From: Caballeronia catudaia | Lineage (GTDB): Bacteria; Pseudomonadota; Gammaproteobacteria; Burkholderiales; Burkholderiaceae | Direction of reading: 5' to 3' | DNA length: 50,897 bases | Assembly: GCF_001544755.2 (NCBI RefSeq) | Contig: NZ_FCOF02000046.1 | Coordinates: 1 to 50,897, forward strand | The notes under the pieces: generated by a model | What the model saw: only the letters and a program-made list of their open reading frames with translations | Databases searched by the model: none | Told to the model about the DNA's origin: nothing | Shown: one piece after another, positions 44,890 to 50,897 of the stretch | Position numbering within the stretch: position 1 is the first letter of the stretch | Layout of the letters: each line of letters begins with the position of its first letter | Translations under genes and position numbers: made by a program

Positions 44890-46104
44890 ATGCCTGATAC
44901 GGAAATCGCACCCGGAGAAGCCCGGCAGCACGACGAGCAAATTTCCCCACACAAGCTATTCGAACCCGTAAAGGTGGGGCCGTACAACCTTCGTCATCGT
45001 GTCGTAATGGCGCCGCTGACTCGTTCGCGCGCGAACCGACCAGGCAACATACCGTCGCAGCTCAACGCCTGCTATTACACGCAACGCGCTGCGGCCGCGC
45101 TCATCATCAGCGAGGCGACGCAGGTGTCCATGCAAGGACAGGGCTATGCATGGACACCTGGCATCCATAGTCGCGAGCAGGTCGAAGGCTGGCGGCTCGT
45201 GGCGGACGCCGTGCACGAGGCGGGCGGGTTGATGTTCATGCAGTTGTGGCACGTAGGACGCATATCACACCCCTCGTTGCAGCCCGATGAAATGCTGCCA
45301 GTTGCGCCCTCTGCTGTTCAGCCGAAAGCAGAGGCATTCATTGAGAACGAGCGGGGCGAAGGTGTCGTCGCGCCATGCGTCAAGCCTCGCGCGCTACAGG
45401 TCGAAGAGATGCCGTATCTCGTGCGCCAATACTTCAGGGGTGCGCGCAACGCAAAGGCTGCCGGTATGGACGGCGTCGAAGTACATAGCGCCAACGGATA
45501 TCTCCTCGACCAGTTCCTTTTGTCCGGCACGAACCGCCGCACGGACGAATACGGCGGATCGAGGGAGCGTCGGGCCAAGCTGCTATTCGAGGTGGTCGAG
45601 ACGGTTTGCGAAGTGTGGGGGCCGGAAAAGGTCGGCGTGCGGCTCTCTCCTCTTGGCATCTTCAACGACATGCATGACGACGACCCCGAAGCGACCTATT
45701 CTTACGTCATCGAAAAGCTCAATCGATACGGGCTGGCTTATTTGCACATCGTCAATCCCATGCTGGCGGCGACCGGTGAGGATGTGGCTTTCATCGAGCG
45801 CGCGAAACGCATGAGCCAGATGATACGTCGTACTTATCGTGGTGTGCTGATGGTCGCCGGCGGGTTCGACGGAGGCAGCGCGGAAAGATGGCTCGAGGAC
45901 GGCAACGCGGACCTGATCGCGTTCGGACGTTTGTTCATCGCAAATCCCGACCTGCCGGAGCGCTTGCGGTCGCACGCTCCGCTCAATTCGCCGGATCCGT
46001 CGACGTTCTACGGGGGCGGCGAACGCGGATATACCGACTATCCGTCGCTCGCGCAGGAGCGCGGGGAAGCCCCACGGCCCGTCACCGATGGACGCTGGAG
46101 ATAG
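44890..46104 (+). CDS. Old Yellow Enzyme family alkene reductase
   Basis: A 404-residue FMN protein starting at ATG 44890 with GGAG just upstream. An N-terminal extension of about 22 residues precedes the normal OYE beginning (LFEPVKVGPYNLRHRVVMAPLTR). Also visible are QLWHVGRISHP, the substrate-binding EVHSANGYLLDQFL followed by NRRTDEYGGS, and LMVAGGFDG. The family (NemA, XenA) uses NAD(P)H to reduce activated C=C bonds of enals, enones, maleimides and nitro compounds. In this island it fits detoxification of reactive electrophiles. The likely set of substrates cannot be narrowed from sequence. Confidence 0.9.
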   Translation: MPDTEIAPGEARQHDEQISPHKLFEPVKVGPYNLRHRVVMAPLTRSRANRPGNIPSQLNACYYTQRAAAALIISEATQVSMQGQGYAWTPGIHSREQVEGWRLVADAVHEAGGLMFMQLWHVGRISHPSLQPDEMLPVAPSAVQPKAEAFIENERGEGVVAPCVKPRALQVEEMPYLVRQYFRGARNAKAAGMDGVEVHSANGYLLDQFLLSGTNRRTDEYGGSRERRAKLLFEVVETVCEVWGPEKVGVRLSPLGIFNDMHDDDPEATYSYVIEKLNRYGLAYLHIVNPMLAATGEDVAFIERAKRMSQMIRRTYRGVLMVAGGFDGGSAERWLEDGNADLIAFGRLFIANPDLPERLRSHAPLNSPDPSTFYGGGERGYTDYPSLAQERGEAPRPVTDGRWR

Positions 46105-46192
46105 ACTGTCGCTGACCGGCAAGCCCGCCGTCGTCATGCGACGACTTGCGATGGCCGCCGGGCCGGCGACCGATCACGCTGAGAGGCGCACC

Positions 46193-46549
46193 ATGGCTGA
46201 CACTACCTGGGTTGTCGTCGCCGACGGCAGCCGTGCTCGAATCTTCGAGACCTCGGGACTTAAACTAGACTTGCGGGAAATCGAGGACCTCGTCAATGTC
46301 GCCCCTGGTGGGACGGCGCTGAGCGAGAAGGAACGCGAAAAATTCGCGAAGACCGTCGCCGACCGCGTCGAACAGGGACGGCTCCATCACCAGTATCAGC
46401 GATTGCGATTTGCCGTGGAGCCGAAATTTCTCGGCCTCCTTCGCGAGCGTCTGAGCGAGCAGACACGTCAGATGATTTTCGAGGAGATCAACGAGGATCT
46501 CTCGGCCCTCGACACGCGCGAAATTCAAGCACACCTGAGAAGGCATTGA
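46193..46549 (+). CDS. Host attachment protein family
   Basis: A 118-residue soluble protein starting at ATG 46193. It opens MADTTWVVVADGSRARIFE, the signature of the host attachment protein family (PF10116), and the middle and C-terminal helices (SEKEREKFAKTVADRVEQ, LRERLSEQTRQMIFEEINEDLSALDTREI, second about 80-108) match. The name comes from an Agrobacterium attachment gene; the fold resembles the release-factor eRF1/baeRF family, so a ribosome- or RNA-linked role is possible. It is slightly shorter than the common 140-150 residues, missing mainly part of the central basic region. It follows the OYE gene by 88 bases. Confidence 0.82.
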   Translation: MADTTWVVVADGSRARIFETSGLKLDLREIEDLVNVAPGGTALSEKEREKFAKTVADRVEQGRLHHQYQRLRFAVEPKFLGLLRERLSEQTRQMIFEEINEDLSALDTREIQAHLRRH

Positions 46550-46827
46550 AGGCGACCTGCCCGGTCGTGGGCCACATCCACTGTGTCAACCGCCGCGCCT
46601 TGACAGGTCGGGCCGACGAAACGCAATAGTCAACCGAACATGTAGCCGCGAACACTGAGCAGCGGGCGCGACTTTCTTCGGATTGGCGCAGTCGACCGAA
46701 GGAGACTCTAGCGGAACTTCTTGCGCTCAAAAGAGTAAGCTGGCTAGGGCGTGCGCCACGCATGCGTGAAGAGATCGAAAGGCAGTTTCCGTCGATACCC
46801 GTAAGCGGCATCAACACAGAGGCAGAC

Positions 46828-47130
46828 ATGGTCAAGACAGCGCTGTTCGTCCGGCTTGAAGCGAAGCCGGGCAAGGAGCAGGAAGTCGAAAGCTTCCTCA
46901 TGGGCGGATTGCCGCTCGTCGAGCAGGAGCCCGCGACGATCGCGTGGTTCGGGCTGAAAATCGCGCCATCGGTGTACGGCATCTTCGACGCGTTCCCCGA
47001 CGACGCCGGACGCCAGGCGCACCTGTCGGGCAAAGTAGCCGAAGCGCTGATGGCGAGGGCCCCGGATCTCTTTGCTAACTCGCCAGAAATTATGAACATC
47101 GATGTACTCGCGGCGAAGCTGCCGTCGTAG
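46828..47130 (+). CDS. Antibiotic biosynthesis monooxygenase (ABM) domain protein
   Basis: A 100-residue protein starting at ATG 46828 (MVKTALFVRLEAKPGKEQEV). It forms a single ferredoxin-like ABM domain: alpha/beta pattern with VESFLMGGLPLVEQEP and IYGIFDAF-like strand SVYGIFDAFPDD. Small ABM proteins include quinol monooxygenases and heme-degrading or merely structural dimeric proteins. No substrate can be assigned. The 278 bases before it (46550-46827) contain no gene I can support. It is followed directly by the tRNA-like remnant. Confidence 0.78.
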   Translation: MVKTALFVRLEAKPGKEQEVESFLMGGLPLVEQEPATIAWFGLKIAPSVYGIFDAFPDDAGRQAHLSGKVAEALMARAPDLFANSPEIMNIDVLAAKLPS

Positions 47131-47134
47131 CCAC

Positions 47135-47192
47135 GGACTCGAACCGGTGACAATGGATTAGGAGTCCGTTGCTCTGCCTCCGAAGCTCACGA
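47135..47192 (-). pseudogene. tRNA-Arg(CCU)-like remnant
   Basis: Read on the - strand, this segment has GGCAGAGC (end of a D-arm), an anticodon arm with loop CTCCTAA (anticodon CCT), a four-base variable loop, and a T-loop TTCGAGT with three paired bases before and after. The five-pair anticodon stem has one mismatch. The outer T-stem is broken, and I find no matching acceptor stem or proper D-arm start. It is therefore not a functional tRNA but looks like the decayed inner part of one. tRNA 3' parts mark integration sites of genomic islands, which fits the location. Confidence 0.4.
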
Positions 47193-47789
47193 GCCGAAAT
47201 AGACCTTGCCCGCCGCCTGTCCCGCATGCACATGTGTTCTCAACGACCTTGTTGCGCCGGGGAGCGCATCCAGTGAGGAAGCGTCCGCTACAGCGCGGTC
47301 GGCCGACGCTCAGTTCGCGCAACGACTGAATTTCGATTCTCCGGCCTTCAGGTGCGGTCATATTAGTCTTCGGAAGTTTAAGCGTGAGCACTCTCCAATG
47401 TCGAACTGCGCGTCGGTGTGATCGACGTCCACACCGTATGGTTCGCATAATTGTCGGGGTGTCGATTCGACGTGCCAGCCAACCGTGCATATCCCGCCCG
47501 GCGCGTACCTTCGGATGTTGACGGGGCCGTTGACGCGATGACGATGACATCAAGAGTAGGCTCTTGCCGGTTTCACTTCTTCATTCTTGCAAAGATTTGT
47601 CGGATCTCTGCGCTCCCGCTGCGCGGCTTCCGATGTGAACGTACAGCAGCATTGCGCAAAAACCGAACAGGTGCAGGGAAGAAAATCTGCCGCGCGCGCC
47701 CTACCGTGGCCCTACCGCGGACGAATGCGTGCGGTGCAGGGCGTAGCCTGCGCGTGCGTTAGTCCATTCACAACCGACGAGCAACAGCG
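47193..47789. other. Stretch without a supported gene
   Basis: Short readings on both strands (for example 47158-47553 on the - strand and 47451-47762 on the + strand) have no ribosome binding site and resemble no protein family I know. Base composition is less GC-rich in parts (around 47340-47600) than in the neighbouring genes. This is consistent with decayed or inserted DNA. Confidence 0.4.
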
Positions 47790-47945
47790 ATGAGAACCGA
47801 CGACGACATTAAACAAGATGTAGAGTACGAACTGAAGTGGGATCCGGACATCGTGGCCGAGGGGCGGGAAAGGACACAGCACCAGACCGGAGGCACCCTC
47901 GGCGCTCTTGATGGGCGCCTATACGGCCAGAGCGACTTATGTTGA
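47790..47945 (+). pseudogene. Truncated BON-domain protein gene
   Basis: The reading starts MRTDDDIKQDVEYELKWDPDI, which is the normal beginning of cytoplasmic or periplasmic BON-domain (OsmY-like) proteins in proteobacteria. After residue 21 (about base 47852) the similarity stops, and 30 unrelated residues lead to a stop at 47943-47945, for 51 in total. Intact relatives carry one to three BON domains and exceed 150 residues. The remainder was probably lost by deletion. BON proteins often accompany Hsp20 and stress genes. Confidence 0.5.
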
Positions 47946-47999
47946 TGACACCGCTCTTCGGCTCGTTGCAACGTGAATTAACGGACTCGCGAGGTTGTC

Positions 48000-48683
48000 A
48001 TGAAAATCCTGGTGATACTCACTTCACACGACCAGCTCGGCGATACGGGCCGGAAAACCGGATTCTGGCTCGAGGAGTTTGCCGCGCCTTATTACGCGTT
48101 CAAGGACGCAGGCGTCGAGATGACACTCGCTTCGCCAAACGGCGGGCAGCCGCCTCTCGACCCCAAGAGCGACGATCCGGATTCGCAAACCGAAGCGACC
48201 CGGCGCTTCAAGAAGGATGACGAAGTGCAAGCGGCACTGGCAAACACAGCGAAGCTCTCGACTGTCTCCGCCGCGGACTATGACGCCTTGTTCTATCCGG
48301 GCGGACACGGACCGCTATGGGATCTGGCAGAAGATCCGCAGTCGATCACATTGATCGAAACCATGTATGCAGCGGGAAAGCCGGTCGCCGCGGTTTGCCA
48401 TGCTCCCGGTGTGCTCCGTCATGCAAAGGCGCCCGATGGCTCTCCGATCGTGCGAGATAAACCCGTAACCGGCTTTGCCAATTCAGAAGAAGCGGCGGTC
48501 GGACTTACGGAAGTGGTGCCTTTCCTCGTCGAGGACATGTTGAAGAAGAATGGAGGCAAGTATTCGAAGGGGCCGGATTGGCAATCCTACGTGGTCGTCG
48601 CGGAAAGCCTGATTACTGGCCAGAATCCCGCCTCGTCGGAAGCAGCGGCAAAAGCGCTGCTCTCGAGGCTGAGCATGGCCTGA
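48000..48683 (+). CDS. DJ-1/PfpI family protein (Hsp31/glyoxalase III-like)
   Basis: A 227-residue protein with GAGG six bases before the ATG. The nucleophile elbow is AAVCHAPGV with Cys133 and His134; the partner Glu is in FWLEE (25-26) and FYPGGHGPLWDL is at about 98-109, as in the Hsp31-like branch of the DJ-1 superfamily. Members act as glutathione-independent glyoxalases or protein-protecting chaperones that deal with methylglyoxal. It fits the stress island. It stands between a BON stump and a decayed stretch, but appears intact itself. Confidence 0.9.
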   Translation: MKILVILTSHDQLGDTGRKTGFWLEEFAAPYYAFKDAGVEMTLASPNGGQPPLDPKSDDPDSQTEATRRFKKDDEVQAALANTAKLSTVSAADYDALFYPGGHGPLWDLAEDPQSITLIETMYAAGKPVAAVCHAPGVLRHAKAPDGSPIVRDKPVTGFANSEEAAVGLTEVVPFLVEDMLKKNGGKYSKGPDWQSYVVVAESLITGQNPASSEAAAKALLSRLSMA

Positions 48684-48711
48684 TACGACGCTCGAGTTGA
48701 AGGAATGAGTC

Positions 48712-48858
48712 ATGGCAAAGGCGACCGGGGCCAGCAGAACCGAACCCCGAAACCAATCGAGCGACGTGATACATGTGCCCGAACTTGCAGCAGCGCGCAC
48801 CCCGCACTTCCCTTCGATCACGCCGGGAATCTTTTCACGAACCAACGTCGCTGCCTGA
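48712..48858 (+). CDS. Small hypothetical protein or gene fragment, 48 aa
   Basis: ATG 48712 has AAGGA six bases upstream, giving a 48-residue reading MAKATGASRTEPRNQ... with stop at 48856-48858. I recognise no family. It lies 28 bases after the DJ-1 gene. The good ribosome binding site but short length suggest either a small protein or the 5' stump of a larger gene, as with the other stumps nearby. Confidence 0.3.
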   Translation: MAKATGASRTEPRNQSSDVIHVPELAAARTPHFPSITPGIFSRTNVAA

Positions 48859-49955
48859 CGGGAACGCGAACGGCGCTCGTTTGATCACGTCATGGGGCTT
48901 TCTGTTGCTGTCCGTGTCAGCTGGCTGATCTCCCTGTCTGAGGCGACGCCGTATATCGACCAGACGCGTTCAACCTATACCACGAAACGTCGAAGCAATG
49001 ATTCTGGCCGCAGTGCTGGAAACGGTCTCTGTGGAAGGAAGGATCTGACAGTTCTGCTCCGATCGGTCACGGGTCAAGCACCAGGAGATTTTGATGGACA
49101 GGAATCTTCCCGACAAATGGCAGAGCGTGCCCCTTCAGTCCGCCGTCGACGAGGTGCCCGTTATGCGACCCTGTTCGATATGACACTCGTGCTCACTGTC
49201 GCTTTTTCGCTATTAAACTCGCGGTCGAACTGTTCCGCAGTGAGAGCCTGAACGAAGTGGTGGCCCTCGTTGCGGCGACCCCAGTACGGGCCATACTCAC
49301 CCTGCGGCGCAGAGGTTTTTCATCAGCAGCGCTCTGCTTCGATTCCACGTTCTCTTCAATGGCGCAGCTTCGAGACGGTGGATTTGCTGGTGCTTGACGC
49401 AGCCTGGCAACTCGGCGCGTGAGACGTGGAGCGTGTCGAGCAGCGCAGTTGCAACGTCATGTGCGCAAGCGCGGCAGAGGCGCTCGCCTGCCGGCAGGCG
49501 TTCGGTTTCTACGAGGCAGACGCGAGCAACAGGGCACCGCGAGACTATGACGAGAGCGGGCGCGAAAGCTTAATGCAACTCGCTGCGCGCCGATGCTATC
49601 TCCGCTGGTTTTTTCGACCTGTGCAGTCCGGCTTGTGGCGCGGGCTCAACGAAGCGGACAACACATTGGGGGCTGATGGCCGACGCCGGCCCCCGTGTCC
49701 TGCAGCGCCTATATTCTCGCCGGCGAGACCACCGGGGGGCGCACGGTTTATCGGTTCGGCCGAGTGCATCGTATTCTGCTGCCGCTCTGATACAAGCAGT
49801 TACAAATCGAGCTTTCGCCACCCCTTAAATCGAAAAACGCCCACCCTTATTTCGCTTTTCGCCAGGCTTGGCTCGGCTGCACGGTGGCACTTAGCGTGTC
49901 GCAGTCGTGCAGCCGGATTCCCTTTGGTGATCCTTTAATCGCTCAGGAGATGGAA
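48859..49955. other. Decayed or non-coding stretch before groES
   Basis: No gene is supported over about 1.1 kb. A good AGGAG before ATG 49094 opens only a 29-codon reading (stop 49181-49183), which looks like another gene stump. A longer + strand reading at 49426-49938 has no family resemblance and no ribosome binding site. The region likely holds remnants of deleted genes and, at its end, the groES promoter. Confidence 0.45.
49824..49850 (+). promoter_or_regulatory. Candidate heat-shock (sigma-32-type) promoter of groES
   Basis: CTTAAA at 49824-49829 and CCCTTAT at 49844-49850 are separated by 14 bases. They approximate the RpoH consensus (CTTGAAA, 11-16 bases, CCCCAT), with one mismatch in the -35 core and two in the -10. 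It lies about 105 bases before the groES start. The match is imperfect. Confidence 0.3.
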
Positions 49956-50273
49956 ATGCATATTCGTCCCCTCTACGACCGGGTTATCGTCAAGCGAATC
50001 GAAACGCAACGGACGACAGCTTCGGGCATCGTAATTCCCGATTCAGCGACAGAAAAACCAGAACGAGGCGAAGTCGTCGCAGTCGGCAGCGGCCGGCTGC
50101 TGCAGGACGGCGCGCTGCGCCCGCTCCAGCTACAGGTCGGTGACCAGGTTCTATTCGGCAAATACGCGGGCCAGACCGTCAAGGTCGATGGCGAGGAGTT
50201 GCTCGTCATGCGCGAGGAGGACGTCATGGGCGTTCTCGAGACCGACGCCGGTTCAGCGCGCAAGGCTGCCTGA
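49956..50273 (+). CDS. groES: Co-chaperonin GroES (additional copy)
   Basis: A 105-residue Cpn10 starting at ATG 49956 (AGGAG six bases upstream). It has the family pattern: MHIRPLYDRVIVKRIE at the N-terminus, the mobile loop ETQRTTASGIVIPD, GRLLQDGALRPLQLQVGDQV and KYAGQTVKVDGEELLVMREED. About nine extra residues follow the usual C-terminus. It caps GroEL during folding. As it sits in a stress island and the partner groEL is broken, this is probably an extra copy, not the essential one. Confidence 0.95.
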   Translation: MHIRPLYDRVIVKRIETQRTTASGIVIPDSATEKPERGEVVAVGSGRLLQDGALRPLQLQVGDQVLFGKYAGQTVKVDGEELLVMREEDVMGVLETDAGSARKAA

Positions 50274-50380
50274 ACTTAAATCGGGTCCCCGACACTCGAC
50301 TGGTGACGCCGGTAGTGCGACCAGTCAATGCATCGGTCAATCGCGACCCGCTGGTCAACGACGAACTCCGGAGCAATAAC

Positions 50381-50857
50381 ATGAGCGCAAAAGAGCTCGA
50401 ATTCCACGACACCGCCCGTGCCCGCATCGTCAAGGGCGTCAATATGCAGGCCGATGCCGTGAAGGTTACCCTTGGGCCCAAAGGCCGAAATGTACTGATC
50501 GACCGCAGCTTCGGCGCGCCGGTCATTACGAAGGATGGGGTGTCAGTCGCCAAGGAGATCGAGCTTAAGGACCGGTTCGAGAACATGGGCGCGCAGATCG
50601 TTAAACAGGTCGCTTCGAAGACGGCGGACGTGGCCGGCGATGGCACCACAACCGCTACCGTTCTCGCACAAGCGATCGTTCAGGAAGGCATGAAGCATGT
50701 CGCCACGGGTATGAATCCGATGGATCTCAAGCGCGGCATCGACAAGGCCGTCGCGGCCTTACTCGACGACCTGCGCACGCTGTCGAAGCCGATTTCGACA
50801 AACCGTGAGATTGCTGTCACGGGGCGGCACTATGGAGCCATTCTGAGGGCGGCGTAA
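50381..50857 (+). pseudogene. groEL: Chaperonin GroEL, interrupted at about codon 145
   Basis: The gene starts at ATG 50381 (GGAG eight bases upstream) and encodes a normal GroEL N-terminus: LGPKGRNV, the nucleotide-binding VAGDGTTTATVLAQAI and MNPMDLKRGIDKAV. Up to about codon 145 (TNREIA) it is intact; then GroEL similarity stops and 14 unrelated residues lead to a stop at 50855-50857. A normal GroEL has about 545 residues. The break coincides with TGTCAC at 50815, the apparent end of an insertion sequence. The rest of groEL may continue beyond the far end of that element, outside this window. Confidence 0.88.
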
Positions 50858-50897
50858 AGGCGCCACCTGATGGGCGGCGTAATGGCGCCACCGCAAG
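50815..50897. mobile_element. Terminus of a probable IS21-type insertion sequence
   Basis: Starting at the break in groEL, the sequence opens TGTCAC and then carries three similar segments with a period of 25 bases, at 50822, 50847 and 50872. The last two, GGGCGGCGTAAAGGCGCCACC-like units, differ at one base. IS21-family elements start with TGT and carry several such sub-terminal repeats bound by the transposase. No transposase gene is in the window, since the sequence ends 83 bases into the element. Family assignment is inferred from end structure alone. Confidence 0.6.
50822..50892. repeat. Three 21-base units repeated every 25 bases
   Basis: The second (50847-50867) and third (50872-50892) units share 20 of 21 bases. 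The first (50822-50842) shares the GGGCGGC start and the general GCC core but is diverged. They are the presumed sub-terminal transposase-binding repeats of the element described at 50815-50897. Confidence 0.65.

Noticed and set aside
49426..49938. A 170-codon + strand reading before groES
   Set aside because: No ribosome binding site, Cys- and Arg-rich composition unlike real neighbours, and it covers the likely groES promoter.

Overview
The window is high-GC DNA with gene families and arrangement typical of a Burkholderiaceae genome (Paraburkholderia / Caballeronia / Burkholderia type). This placement rests on family content and base composition only; no database was searched. It holds about 40 intact genes and several broken ones, in four blocks.

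(1) 1-4261: the 3' end of a phosphoesterase gene, then a group of small envelope/stress genes on the + strand: a multi-pass membrane protein, two DUF2382 proteins and a DUF883 (YqjD/ElaB-like) protein. A tiny lysine-rich protein gene lies on the - strand. Hairpin terminators occur inside and at the end of the block.

(2) 4262-19266: a catabolic locus of unknown substrate. A tightly packed eight-gene - strand operon encodes an aldehyde dehydrogenase, an HpcH/HpaI aldolase, an acyl-CoA dehydrogenase, an SdhA-like flavoprotein, a class III CoA-transferase, a GMC oxidoreductase and a private EtfB/EtfA pair. Divergent from it is a + strand operon with a TRAP transporter (binding protein plus fused QM permease), a GntR/FCD regulator and a D-2-hydroxyacid dehydrogenase. 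The shared promoter region carries two adjacent palindromes, good candidates for the GntR operator. The parts suggest uptake of an organic acid, oxidation and CoA activation, flavin-linked dehydrogenation through its own ETF, and aldol cleavage. I do not recognise this combination as a described pathway.

(3) 19267-36192: a complete furfural / 5-hydroxymethylfurfural (HMF) degradation cluster. A ten-gene - strand operon, hmfF-G-A-B-C-D-E-H, an MFS transporter and a fatty-acid-hydroxylase-like membrane protein, is flanked by two closely related LysR genes. An aldehyde dehydrogenase follows the second LysR gene. Together they would oxidise HMF to 2,5-furandicarboxylate, decarboxylate it to 2-furoate (UbiD/UbiX pair), activate it to furoyl-CoA, hydroxylate it with a molybdenum enzyme and release 2-oxoglutarate. 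The di-iron-type membrane hydroxylase is an unexpected member.

(4) 36193-50897: a stress-survival island resembling the transmissible locus of stress tolerance (tLST/LHR). It has PsiE, an AraC regulator, HdeD, a PRC-barrel protein, Hsp20, a ClpK/ClpG-type disaggregase, a UBP-type zinc finger, a thioredoxin-reductase-like flavoprotein without the redox CXXC, an Old Yellow Enzyme, a host-attachment-family protein, an ABM protein, a DJ-1/PfpI protein, GroES and a groEL cut at codon 145. The island begins beside an apparent xdhC stump, contains a tRNA-Arg(CCU)-like remnant and a BON-domain stump, and ends in what looks like the terminus of an IS21-type insertion sequence inside groEL. This pattern suggests an acquired and partly decayed region.
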